Of a DNA stretch of 64,000 nucleotides, positions 1 through 10,085 are shown in pieces. Position 1 is the stretch's first letter, and each line of letters starts with the position of its first letter. The DNA comes from Ligula intestinalis (Eukaryota; Platyhelminthes; Cestoda; Diphyllobothriidea; Diphyllobothriidae). A program made the position numbers and the translations under genes. The notes beneath the pieces are model-generated. The model was given only the letters and a program-made list of their open reading frames with translations. It did no database searches and was not told where the DNA came from. The stretch is from NCBI GenBank assembly GCA_036362985.1, contig JAYGXS010000004.1, positions 16,868,235 through 16,932,234 of the forward strand. Reading direction: 5' to 3'.

Positions 1-861
1 TTTTTTTTTGTTTTTTTTTTTGCTATCGGAAGACACCGAGATATTGTTAGGAATAGTTTTTGACTTTGCGTTTCCACTACCATCACCAGATATAGGCTTC
101 TTTTGGAGTCTGGGATGGCACCGATCAGGTCTGGCTTCCTGCTGCCCCCCTTCTACATTTTTGGCTTCCTTCTGTGATTTGTATGCAGCCTTAGCATACC
201 CACTAGGAGTGGTTGGTGTGCTGGGTACATTTTGCACTTTCTGTCCGGAAAATGAGCCTATAATTAGCGGGGTTTTTAATTCGGAAAGTTCCTCATGTGC
301 TGAGATTGGACGCAGAGTATTAGTCCCGCAGATCGTTAGAGATGTTTCTGTTGAATCTTGATCACCGCGCTCCTCGTCGAGGACAACTTGACCATTTATG
401 CTACTTGCCTGATCATTTTTGTGCGCAGACGCTTCGGCGAGAGATGCTGCTGCTGCGTACGTTAGGTCCCCTCCCTTAAGTTCATGCATCACCAGTGTTT
501 CCTCGTGAGGGTGAAATCGAGAAAATTTCTTCAGCTCTTCCAGCTCCACTCTAAGACTATTAACCACTTCCTCAAGTTTCGTAAATTTGTTAAGAAGGGT
601 AAAATATGATAGACAGGCTTCATCTTTATGAGTTGCCTCCCTTAAACATTTAAGACTTTTAGTTCGCTTGGCAGGAGGACTTTTTAATAAGCTTCGTGAC
701 CGATATTTTGTATTTGATGACTGAATTTGATCCTTACGGCTATACGCTTCTATAGCTCCATCGGTTAGCCATTCGACTTCCACCCGAGGTATCCGCTGTT
801 CGATTCCCAGCCCCGCTGGCGGTTTTGTAGAATTATTGAGAGCAATAGTTTCTACGTCCAT
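1..861 (-). CDS. 5' part of an uncharacterised open frame, possibly a LINE ORF1-type protein
   Basis: Reading the minus strand from the ATG at 861 (context AAAATGG), 287 consecutive codons are open to the window edge with no stop, which is unusual among the broken frames around it. I do not recognise the protein. Residues about 55-70 are basic (KSPPAKRTK). Residues 89-115 form a likely coiled coil with hydrophobic heptads (LLNKFTKLEEVV). A short Ala run follows near residue 139. The rest is Ser/Thr/Lys-rich and polar, ending at the edge in a Lys-rich stretch encoded by an A-rich run. A coiled coil followed by a polar basic tail would fit a LINE ORF1 nucleic-acid-binding protein, and a LINE-rich neighbourhood supports that, but no zinc knuckle or RRM is visible. 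A lineage-specific host gene is the alternative. The 3' end lies outside the window. Confidence 0.5.
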   Translation of the reverse strand, partial: MDVETIALNNSTKPPAGLGIEQRIPRVEVEWLTDGAIEAYSRKDQIQSSNTKYRSRSLLKSPPAKRTKSLKCLREATHKDEACLSYFTLLNKFTKLEEVVNSLRVELEELKKFSRFHPHEETLVMHELKGGDLTYAAAASLAEASAHKNDQASSINGQVVLDEERGDQDSTETSLTICGTNTLRPISAHEELSELKTPLIIGSFSGQKVQNVPSTPTTPSGYAKAAYKSQKEAKNVEGGQQEARPDRCHPRLQKKPISGDGSGNAKSKTIPNNISVSSDSKKKNKKK

Positions 862-2519
862 TTTAGTTGTAAACGAAACGATTAAATTCAAAATTTTAAA
901 TTTGCCTTTGTGCTATGACGTAGTGTGTTGACTGATATTCAAAATAAGGAAAATCTTCCGACGGTGTGTAGAGTATTGCAAATATTTGAAGCAGATTGAG
1001 AAAAAAATACGCCTAATTGCTTAGAAGCACTTTCAAATATGTATAAACAATATGCAGGATATTCAGGAACGACGCAGCCGTTTGTAGATCTTCGAGGTCC
1101 TGAATAACTGCTAATCTTCGAGAAAGCTTGAGATCCTAGCACCTTGGTCTTTTTAGGCTGTTTTCGCTTGTTTGTTTGTAGGTTGCGAGTTCAGTTCAAC
1201 GACTTGAGAAACAAATTCCACTTTGATTCCGTCTTCTGACGAATTTCGACACAATAAAAATTCCACGATGACGAGACTGTTGAATAGTATCCAATGCTTA
1301 ATACCTGGAGTCCGCGAGAGTGTCCAGAAGTGTGAAATCCCGAAACGACTAAATCCCTGGGAGTCCGAAAAAGTCAAAGCGATTTCGAAGGACGCGCCAA
1401 TAAATTTAACGGTCCAGGAGAGTTTCCGCACATTTTGGAGAAAACTGGCTACTGCTGGAGGCTTTCCAGTCGACGGTTTCCAACGCTGATCAAATCAAAC
1501 CTTAAGCAAAATTGTGCCTTGCCTCCTTTTCCAATCCTTAAAAAATAACAATAAAAGAACAAAAACTAAGAACAATTTATCTATTACTATATTTTTGACT
1601 AACATCTCAATGTTTATAAAAAAATTATAATGAAAGAAAATAATTTTCTCTTCAACTATACTAAAATATATATTGTTTTCTCTTATAATGTATCAGAAGT
1701 ATGAATACTTATAATGTAAATCTCAATCTCTTTTAGATATTCGACAAACGAAAGACCAAGTGTCTTCTGCCGATGCACTTGAATGACGATGGTGCTTCGC
1801 AGCTGCCTCGACCCACCTCAGACATCTGCAACGTCCCATCTTATTATCAAACTTCTGCCAATGGACAACAATTGTAATCTCCGTATCGAGCAGACCCATG
1901 CGTACGGAAGATGTGATGCCCTGTAACGGCCAAGTCGAATGCGTCCAATCGGTGGGGACTCAAGGTTATCGGTACTCTCAGCCTTGGTTCGACGAATAGC
2001 ATCTACTCGAATATATTACCGAGAGGTCCATCGATCTCATCCAACGCTGATGCGAGCAAGTAAGAGGTAGAACTCATAACGTAATAAAAGGGGGAAACGA
2101 GGATATATAAAGGTATAGTGTACTGGTACAAGGAAGGGTATCGGTAATGGGAACGGTAACGGAAACGTGAACGGCAAAGGAGATACGGTAAACGGTAAGC
2201 GAGAGGGTCGGAAGGGATCTAGGATCGGACTTATCGGAACCTCAGGTCGTCACGTGTGTGTTCTCCTGGTCCAATCAGATCACTGTTCTAGGGAAAAAGG
2301 ACCGGTCACAGTAAAACGATGATTAAAACAAGGTGACAGGGTTCGGTTCAGGTTTGGTCCGTTACAGTCCTCAGCTGATTTTTCCGCCTTCAAACTGACC
2401 GCGGCTAAGTATACCTCAGTTACAGGACATGACAGTTTTTCCAGGCCCCAAGTATTCTTACTATAAAACCGTAACACTTCCAATGTATAGCTATTTTATT
2501 TCATGTTTTTCTAGACTTG
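862..2519. other. No recognisable gene; short degenerate simple repeat
   Basis: Only short frames are present and none shows a known domain. Around 2128-2205 the sequence is a degenerate purine-rich repeat built on ACGGTAA/ACGGAAA-like units. Nothing else can be supported. Confidence 0.4.
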
Positions 2520-2712
2520 TACCTCAGAAGTCAGGTTTTTTCACGTAAAACAAACTCCTTATTTCGCACCCTATTAACCTAGCAAAAGGCCAAAACAAAT
2601 ACAATAGTCACTGCAAAAGAAGGGGTTTGGGTTAAGTTTTTCCTGCCTTCCGGAGTTTTTAACGGCGCCAAAGACGTGCTTTACAAATAAACCTTATTAT
2701 TATTATTATAAG
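2520..2712 (+). repeat. Diverged 3'-end fragment of the A/B LINE family
   Basis: This stretch aligns by eye, in plus orientation, with the 3' UTR of LINE copies A and B (reverse complement of about 22010-22200). Shared landmarks are an AAACAAACTCC block, a CTTCCGGAG/CTTCGAGG block, GGCGCC and a terminal TTATTATTATTA run. It lacks any coding part, so it is a 5'-truncated insertion or relic. It is more diverged than the fragment at 27905-28012. Confidence 0.6.
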
Positions 2713-3194
2713 ACATGGTTTATGGGGTCGGCTGTATTTGATCTCCCCAATAGTCAACGTCTAGGTATTTTAAGATATTTTAGGACATCTTTACAATATC
2801 TTTCCAGCAGTAATACACTAAAAGTTACATATTTTCTAAAGCAATGCGCGTACAGCTTATCCATAGAAAGCTCTCGTGTGCGCATTTCATTTGGATTGAA
2901 ATTTTTCCAGGAAAAATGATATTGATTGTACTCTGTTGAGGAGTACTATCACACGCTATGGCGTTTGACCTAAGTAATTGTTGATCAGTTAAGCGATACA
3001 GAGCACTTTGCCTATGGAAGAGGACAGGGATTAAAGCAAAAAAAGAGCTAGGAGGAGGTTTCAGACACCAGAAATAACTGGGTTTTCTGTAACGAGTCAT
3101 TAGTTGTTCTCTCAGTCCTTCGTTTTGCACAATAAACACAGTCTCTGGACGCTGTAGCCCCTACGCTGGTACACCCTTAGCGTGAATAAATTAT

Positions 3195-3620
3195 GGTGTG
3201 GCGTAACTGAGGACGTACGCGATTTTAGCTTGCGTCAGATGAGCTAAACTCCAGCCTCCGTCTTGTGGTTTCGTTTCGGAGTCTTTAATTTGAGCATAAA
3301 ATGTGCACACACAGGACCAAGTTTTGGCGCCAACCACTTTTTTTTTATGCTTCACTCTGAAACCCTGATTCATCTAGCAGGGATACTGCTGATGAGTCAC
3401 GTACTTATTGGGGTTGCGGGATCGCTGTTGGAAGGGCATTGATTTTGGAAGATTAATCGTATAAATTATTGCTTCTGCAATTATTGAGAGCGTGGCGTCT
3501 ACCGTTCCAAATTAGTTTGCATTAGGACTGCAAATCCAATTGCAAGAAGACGCTTGAAGGTGTCTCCTGCTGCAAAACATTAAACTAGCTCTTCATTATA
3601 GTAGGTACAGTAAATTTTCA
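3195..3620 (+). repeat. Dispersed repeat R1, copy 1
   Basis: The sequence recurs in opposite orientation at about 37080-37497. Shared blocks include CTCCAGCCTCCGTCTTG (3250-3266), the TCGTTTCGGAGTCTTTAA region and the GTTTGCATTAGGAC block near 3518. No coding potential or terminal structure is obvious. Family unknown. Confidence 0.6.
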
Positions 3621-3794
3621 TGCCTTATGAAATGTCGGTCGACATCCTGGAATTAACTTTTCATTCGAACATATTTATTATGTCTGGTCGTAATATTGAT
3701 TAGCATGCGACTTCATCTCAATTTATTCCAGCAACCTCTGGATGCTAGCTTTTGAAAGAGCTTGTTGTTGACCATCAACAAGAAGTATATTTGA

Positions 3795-4312
3795 GCAACT
3801 TAAGTAGCATGGCTTGTTCTCGTTGATTTTAACTGTCTTAATAAATTCAAACATATGTTATAGAAAATAATTGCACAAAAGATTTTTACTTGTACATACT
3901 TGGTAGCATATTACAACTTCTTCAAATGTCATGCTTGAAGAAAGGTGACTTTTTCGATTTAAAAAATTATAAATACGAAGTTTTCATGGTCCGGAAATGT
4001 GCATTTATGAAGCAACGTATCAATCTATTTTTAATGCTGCTTTATTTATCCTAAAACAGAATGTAGGTAGAATATATTTTGGTGACCTTGCATATAAGTG
4101 TAACGGCCGGTCGGGTTCAAGATTTTTCGGCAGTCAAGAAACTTTTTTAAAAATGAAATATACCAGTTATTCAAGTATAAAATTTGAAGAAGGCGTAATT
4201 TGCTACCAAATGAGTACAAGAAAGAATATTTTGTGCATGTTTTCTATGACATATGTTTTAATTTATTACAGCAGTGAAAATCAATAAGTAAAAGGCAGAA
4301 TACTTAAGTAGC
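3795..4312. repeat. Foldback repeat of about 520 bp (MITE-like)
   Basis: 3795-3947 is an imperfect inverted copy of 4163-4312. The left arm read on the minus strand and the right arm on the plus strand share ATTTGAAGAAG, TGCTACCAA, GTACAAG, TTTTGTGCA, ACATATGTTT and finally ACTTAAGT. About 215 bp separate the arms. No transposase is encoded. A non-autonomous foldback or MITE is the simplest reading. A third diverged arm-like copy lies at about 58010-58085. Confidence 0.6.
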
Positions 4313-4339
4313 CTTTTTGCATGGACTGAATGATATTAG

Positions 4340-4578
4340 GGGCCCTAAAAATCCTGTCCACTGATAATAAAAACTACTTTGAAATGTTCAGTAGCCCGAC
4401 TTTGAATTTTATCGTCAAATTTCAATGATAGGTGAATGAATTTACATTTTCGTTAAATTCCGCCTACATAAGGTCAAGTTTACCTCAATTGGCATTCGAA
4501 ATCTGCGCAAAAGACGTTCGTGTCGATCGAATTTTATTCTAGTTTAGCATATTCAATCAAATATAATCTTATTTAAGT
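4340..4578 (+). repeat. Dispersed repeat R2, copy 1
   Basis: A direct copy is at about 44545-44785. Shared blocks include AAATGTTCAGTAGCCCGA, GAATTTACATTTTCGTTAAA and CGCAAAAGA. Non-coding, family unknown. Confidence 0.6.
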
Positions 4579-4593
4579 TGTGGGCCCTACTCT

Positions 4594-4698
4594 AGCTTAA
4601 AAAAGGCTATTCTCGAGCGTACGGCACAATCTGCCGACAGCAAGCTTCGCCAACTCCTCAACAACGTCAAGCTTGGTGACCAAAGCCCCTCTGCCCTA
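4594..4698 (+). pseudogene. Ty3/gypsy gag fragment, upstream half of the split element G
   Basis: The frame starting at 4602 reads KAILERTAQSADSKLRQLLN and continues to LGDQSPSAL, the typical middle of a Ty3/gypsy Gag of the LGDxxPSxLL type. It stops abruptly at about 4698, where the AT-rich 3' tail of LINE A begins. The next part of the same Gag (HTLDDSIFRRIWM) is found at about 9382, on the far side of LINE A. The N-terminal gag part and any LTR upstream are missing. Confidence 0.65.
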
Positions 4699-5134
4699 AT
4701 AATAATATGTTTATTATGCCAGTTTACAGGCAATTGTAAAGAGTTGGTACTGCACCTCTTGGGCGCCTTCCAAAACCTCGAAGACCGGAAAAAACCTAAA
4801 TCAAACTACCTATGTTGCAGCCAGCATTGGTTTTACTTCAGGTTTTGTGATTTGTCAATACTGGGCGAGATAGGGAGTTTGCTTCAAGTGAAAAAAACCT
4901 GACTTCTAAGGTATAAATTTACAGTTGTAAGCTGAGTTGACACATCAGCTGGAGAAATGTTGCATATCGTTTGAGGACATTAGTTCGAGACGGAGACGGT
5001 TGGCACAAGAACACAGTGTTCTCAGTCTTCCTTCAATGGTTTAAGGCTAAAGTTGCGCGCTATCGGCTGAAGGGTTTGCAGACTGCGGGCTGCTGCTTCA
5101 GCAGCATTATCTTCAGCATGAAGCCTGGCCGGAT
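4699..5134 (-). other. LINE A 3' UTR with (ATT)n terminus
   Basis: Collinear with 22003-22454 of copy B. It ends in the AATAATAATATG / TTTATTATGCCAG block that also closes the solo 3' fragments at 27905-28012 and 2520-2712, which defines the family's 3' end. Confidence 0.65.
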
Positions 5135-5480
5135 TCAAAGTCCACGAACGCCATCAGAGTAAAAGAGAGATTCCACCGAGTCAGCACCCAAAATTCGTGA
5201 AGGTTGTCCTGAATGTAGAAAAATAGTTTTAGTTCTTTTAAACATAGGGTAGCTTTCCTGGGTTTCAATACTTTTGGGCAGCTTATTCCAGATAAATATG
5301 GCGTTTACTAAAAAGAATTGCCAGTACTTAACTGTACGTGCCATAGGAAGAAATAAAAATACGTTTCGATGACTGGCGCGTCGAGAGTGCTCAAGATGCT
5401 TTATTGTACTGAGAGGATTAAAGATTTGACAATTCAAAAGTTTTAACAGTAAAAATAGACCCTTCTGCAATCTACGAAGC
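5135..5480 (-). pseudogene. LINE A reverse transcriptase C-terminal part (3' of the insertion)
   Basis: The minus strand encodes LRRLQKGLFLLLKLLNCQ through WNKLPKSIE to the terminal GVRGL and stop. This matches the end of the copy B ORF2 (22455-22800) almost residue for residue. It is detached from the upstream RT part by the gypsy fragment at 5481-5931. Confidence 0.75.
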
Positions 5481-5931
5481 ATCGACTACCGCCGTTTAAA
5501 CGCAGTCACTGTATGGGACTCGTTTCCCCTCCCTCATCTCGACGACACCCTTGACACCTTAGGCAACGCATCCTGGTTCTCCACCCTTGATCTTAAGCCC
5601 GGCTATTGGCAGGTTGAAGTCGATCCGAAGGACCGTCATAAAACGGCCTTCATCGTACCACAAGGCCTCTTTGAGTTTCAAACCCTTCCGTTCGGCCTTT
5701 TTAATGCCGCCGCAACCTTCCAACGCCTCATGCATACGGTTTTTCACCACCTCATCCCCACTAAATGCCTGGTTTACCTCGATGACGTAATTTTCTTCGG
5801 AAATTACATTGCACATCACAAGAAGAACCTTTCAGCCACCCTTGCCGCCCTCCGTGCCGCCAGCCTGACCCTTAACCCTTCGAAATGCGTTTTCCTTCGA
5901 CAGGAGGTGCAATTCTTAGGACACAAATTAT
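5481..5931 (+). pseudogene. Ty3/gypsy reverse transcriptase core fragment inserted in LINE A
   Basis: The plus strand reads continuously from DYRRLNAVTV through FSTLDLKPGYWQVEVDP, TLPFGLFNAAATFQRLM, the catalytic box YLDDV and LNPSKCVF to FLGHKLS. This is the RT palm of a Ty3/gypsy element. It differs clearly from the RT of neighbouring element G ([16 protein letters not shown]), so it comes from another lineage. No LTR, protease or RNase H flanks it. It replaces 11 bp of LINE sequence, judged by comparison with copy B (22801-22811). Confidence 0.85.
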
Positions 5932-7265
5932 CAGCTTTATAAGTTCGCACCTTTGTTGGTAGGCTAAGTTACGGTGTTCTGTAGTGAAAACTCTTCTAGT
6001 GAAGCAGTGCCGCACCGATTCTTTATTCTTTCGTTCACTAGTGCGCAGAAGACTGAATAGGGGCGAGCAGTATTCAAGAATAGGTCTCACCTAATATTAT
6101 AAAGGCTAGTTTTAACCTTTACAGTCTTAAAATTTCTAAGGATAAATCTGGTGGTTCGGCGTGCTATCGAGACTATCAGGGCACAAGGCTCTGACAAATT
6201 GAGACTATTAGAGTAGGATATGCCCAAATCCATGATAACTCCTGGGACATTTAGTTCGTGGCCGTCAATGCTTAATTCCGGTTGATGATCGTCGCCAACA
6301 ACCATAACGGAACATTTGTGCCATGAAAGGGTGAGGCGCCATGTGCAACACCACTGGGTGAAGGCCTGAAGATCCTTTTTTATCAGCTCGAGCACGATGT
6401 TGCGATCTGCCGGTTTATATCGATAAGCAACTTTTAAATCATCAGCGTACATGAAGGGTCGGCCATACTGAAAACAATCTGAAACGTCGTTGACAAACAG
6501 GCAAAATAGGAGCGGAGCCAGTACACTACCCTGTATAACTCCACTCCTCACATGCGTGGGGTTGGAGATAATATTGGAAATTTTTACTCGTTGTGTGCGA
6601 GCATCCAAATAGGAAGATATGAAGTTCAGAGGCTTGCTACCTATGCCGAAGGAGGCCAGTTGCAGAAGGGGGAGGTTATGATCGACCCGATCAAAGGCCT
6701 TAGTAAAATCAAAAAAGACGCTATAAATGGCAAAACCGCTGTCTCTTGATTGCAGCACATAATCAAAGAAAGAGAGCTGACAGGCGTCACAAGATCGTTT
6801 CTCGAGAAAGCCATATTGAGCTGTATTGAGCAGGTTGATCTCTGTCAAGTGACGCATCATCTTTTATTTGATCAAAGTCTCCAAGATCTTCGAGGATGCG
6901 GGAAGTGTATTTATTGGCCTAAAGTTGTCGAATGACGTCGATCGGCCATGCTTGCGAATAGGCATTATGTGCGATTCCTTCCACGACGAAGGAAATGTTT
7001 CGCTCTCAAGAGCAGGATTAAATACCTTACAAAGAATAGACGGAAAGATATGATTTGCTTCAGCTTTAAAAAGGCTAACTGGGACGCCATCTGGTCCTAG
7101 ACTATAAGATTGACGATAACGACGAATGGCTACAGTCACGTCCCAGAGGGTAAAACTTATCGTTTCGAGGACGGGACCCGTCCAAGCCCGGATAGCCGGA
7201 GGTACAGTGAACGAGCTTCCACTAAACGTGCTGGATAGGAACGCATTGAAGCTATCGGTGGTCAA
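5932..7265 (-). pseudogene. LINE A reverse transcriptase domain, frameshifted
   Basis: The RT N-terminal part lies at 7265-6864 (PGPDG-like SLGPDGVPVSL, FRPINTLPASSKILETLIK). The palm lies at 6860-6087, with FDFTKAFDRVDHN, GVIQGSVLAPLLFCLFVND and the catalytic box FMYADDLK. A C-terminal piece LEYCSPLFSLLRTSERK lies at 6090-5940. Frame changes near 6862 and 6088 separate these parts. The catalytic Asp pair is intact, but the ORF could not give a full product. Confidence 0.8.
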
Positions 7266-8400
7266 CTAAGCGTCAGCTTTGGGGTTTACTGAGGCGTCTT
7301 GAAGTATGGGGTGTTGCGTTTTCGTCTGCGCTTTTACTGTATGCGAAAAGAGTTTCGCAACATTGAGGGAAGGATTTTCAGCGAAGTGGGCTTCATTGGC
7401 TATCTGCTTTTCTTCGGAGGGCTTCTTAGCCTGCTCAAAGATCAGTGTGATCAAGGGCAGTACGGAAGTGTCGTTCTGCCGATGCAAACGACGAGAGAGT
7501 TCACGCAGCCTACGACGGAAATACAGAGGAAGGTACACTTCATCCTCGACATGTATTGCTTTTTTACGGGGTAAGACGTGGAGGATGAGTGGATCCAAAA
7601 CCTTGTACAGGGCATTGGTACAAACATTTACATCCAACCATTGGAAAAATTCAGACCAGTCAAGAGCATTTAGATGTGCCAGTAGGTCTGCCGTGTTTGC
7701 TGATCGGAAGTCATGATAAAAACTATACTTTTGGGAAAATGTTTCATCCGCCTCCAGTTCTAGTTCACTAACAACTGTAAGATGGTCTGAACTCCCAATT
7801 GCGTCTAAGGATGACACTGAAAGTGGTTCGCATCCCCTTTAAAAAATTAGGTTGAGTATGTTTGCTCCTCGAGTAGGAAAATCGACTACCTGATCCCAGA
7901 TGCCGATATCTACTGTCTCAAGTAAGTTCTCGAACTTTGAAGGACCGGATGGTGGAAACCATTGCATGTCAAGAAGGTTAAAATCGCTTGCAATCAAGCG
8001 ATACTTAAGATTCAAGTCAGCTGCGGCATGACTTGCCTGCGAGAGATAAAGATCGTTGTCCGCATTGGCATTAGGTGGGCAATAAACACAGCCAACGAGT
8101 AAGGAGTATTTGTTTTTTAGAACAACTCGGAGCCAGCAGCTCTCCTCCACCGCCGTGAATTGTGGATAGTCCAACGGGAGAAGTGCAATAGGCTGCTTAA
8201 TATAGATGCAGCTTCCTCCACCACGGCCATTGATTCGATCGTTCCGAACGCATGCATAGCCTAGAACAGAGAGTTCAGAGTCAGCTTCACTGGCCGATGC
8301 CCATGTCTCAGTTACCATAACAATGTCTGGGCGGTTGACGAAAACCATAGTCTGGAGCAGAGGCATTTTCTTAATGAGTGATCTGGCATTTTAAACGACC
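7266..8400 (-). pseudogene. LINE A apurinic-like endonuclease and linker
   Basis: The minus strand shows NARSLI at about 8390, then TETWAS (catalytic Glu), the RGGGSCIYIKQP block, VGCVYCPPN, an altered ASDFNLLD (normally GDFN), GANILNLIF and IGSSDHLTVV, the C-terminal SDH motif. A stop after LNLIF (7839) splits it. A stop also falls within LKLVV/NARSL, where B reads VLNARSL. The domain is followed by about 180 linker residues ending at an in-frame TAG (7266-7268) that is also present in copy B. Confidence 0.75.
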
Positions 8401-9372
8401 AATTTAAGAGGGCATATCTTAGATTTCGGTGGCGGGACAGCTAGGCCGTCACTGTTACCGGCTTCAACCAGAGAGATGTCCTTTTGACTTGAGCTATTTG
8501 TCCCTCTCTTATTTTGAGATTTGTCTCGCCATTGGTTCTCCGTTTCTCCAGCTCTATTATTAGCTGTCTCATCTTTCTCCGCTTTTCCAACTCGCAATCC
8601 GGCTGAAAAAAAACTTGCGAATGCAGACTCCGTAAGGATGGTTTGCGCTCTAGCAAGAGTTTCGCCTGTGCTTCATTTTCTAAAATAACTTTTAGAGGCC
8701 AAGGCTGAGAAATTGATTCTGGAGCTGTTGGAGCCTTCCCTATCCGAAATGCTTTAAGAATGCGGAATGACTCACCTGGTTTTAGCAACCATCTGGCATA
8801 AACTCGCATAAGACACACGTCATGGTCAATTCGTTCTTGTGCAATTGACGACTCTGGGGCCCCCTTTGCAACTATTTTTTGCTTGCAACTCAATGGGGCA
8901 TATGTTGCGAGCTCATGTGTGTTGGCCGAGGGAGCACTTGTATCCGGTACACTCGGTTCTGATGTACTGGCTATTGGGTAAGCTAAGTGCAAACCCGTGA
9001 ACCGTTTGGCTTTCTGTGGCTTATGCCTCTTTTAAGTTGTGATCTTGTCAACCTCTTGGTCATCGCTTTCTTGTGCAGAGTCGAGCAAAGATGTGGTGCT
9101 AGTATGCAGATCCGATAATTGCTAGTGTCATTTAAGCCGAGTGACGATGGTGCAGCCCGTGGGCTTGAGACATGATCTGATATGCAGGTTTCAGGTGTGT
9201 TGTCAGACATGTCCAAATCCAAGTCCATATCAGCGTCAACTCGTTCTTGTGTTATTGTTGACGCTATCTCTGGAGCCCCTTGTACAACTATATTCTGCTT
9301 GTGACTCACTGGTCAATCTGTTGCGAGCTCACGAGTAACGACCAAGCGGGCATCTGTATCTGGTACTTTAGG
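8401..9372 (-). pseudogene. LINE A ORF1 region
   Basis: 8992-8441 encodes a CR1-type ORF1 C-terminal half (PGESFRILKAFRIGKAP, PLKVILENEAQAKLLLERK, then FFQPDCELEKRRK and NGETNLKIREGQI). This is the esterase-less ORF1 block that is common to flatworm CR1 elements. Upstream, 9309-8983 is a partly duplicated version of the same region. 8810-8962 and 9220-9372 are repeats with a 410-bp period (QGAPE/KGAPES and ELAT motifs in both). Stops and shifts make it non-functional. Confidence 0.6.
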
Positions 9373-10085
9373 TCACCTGCTTGCTGGTCACACCTTAGAT
9401 GATTCTATTTTCCGTCGCATTTGGATGAGTAAATTACCCCATCCAATGCAATAGGTACTCGCCCGGCTTGACGACGATGTTCCGCTGACCAAATTCGCGG
9501 ATCATGCAGACCGCATCCAACAATGTTACCTTGGTACTAGTTCGTATGCTGTAAACCAAGCCTCGACCTCAGTACCCCAGCATGCCGTCTCCCAGGTTTT
9601 GGCCTGACGATCCGACCAAAAATCTGACCACCGTACACAGCGAAAGTCCACTAAATCGCTGGGTACCTCATCCCCGCGGTTCACTTCACCCTCTCAACCG
9701 ATTGGAAACGTCACAGACAACAGAGATGACGACCTGCAGGATGTTTAAGATACTGTCAGGTTATTGTGCCCTCAAGTGAGCACGATGTGTTTCACACTCG
9801 GCTTCAAACCGGTCATCCCTTTGCAAGCCGCAACCGTTCTCACTCAAAAGAGCGTGCAGACGACAAGGTCTGCTGGTACCACCGAACTTCCGGCCCGGAT
9901 GCTATTAAATGCGTCCCGCCTTGTTCTTACGCTAGACGTTCACGTTCGGGAAACGGCGCCGCCAGCCAGTAATGGCGACGACTGTTTCTGGTCACTCGTG
10001 ACACAGTCGCCTGTTTTACGTGACCGACAATTCCACAGGGTTCCGTTTCTTGATCGATACAGGCGCAGAGGTTAGCGTTTTACCG
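9373..10085 (+). pseudogene. Gypsy G gag C-terminus and protease start
   Basis: Beginning at 9376, one frame gives HLLAGHTLDDSIFRRIWM, SKLPHPMQ and LDDDVPLTKFADHADRIQQC, typical late Gag. A later frame gives DDKVCWYHRTSG and KCVPPCSY (about 9865-9930), the CWYH...KC..PC zinc-binding variant of flatworm and arthropod gypsy Gags. A protease core LIDTGAEVSVLPP follows at about 10050-10088, with the catalytic DTG. Stops (for example after HPMQ) show decay. Confidence 0.7.

Larger units (their letters stand above)
4699..9372 (-). mobile_element. CR1-like non-LTR retrotransposon, copy A
   Basis: A minus-strand LINE with, from 5' to 3', an ORF1 region (about 9372-8441), an apurinic-like endonuclease (about 8400-7700), a reverse transcriptase (about 7265-5135) and a 3' UTR ending in an (ATT)n tail at 4699-4715. 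It is closely related to copy B (22003-25612). All reading frames are broken. It sits inside the gag of gypsy element G: Gag sequence precedes it on the left and resumes at 9373 on the right. Its RT C-terminus is interrupted by a 451-bp gypsy RT fragment. An internal 410-bp-period duplication is present in ORF1. Confidence 0.8.

Noticed and set aside
3387..3420. Hammerhead core CTGATGAGTC in repeat R1
   Set aside because: No GAAA follows at a usable spacing, and the other R1 copy does not keep CTGATGA.
7299..7716. Overlapping plus-strand ORFs of 91-136 codons
   Set aside because: They are shadows of the LINE A endonuclease-RT linker. The equivalents at 24197-24614 are shadows of LINE B.
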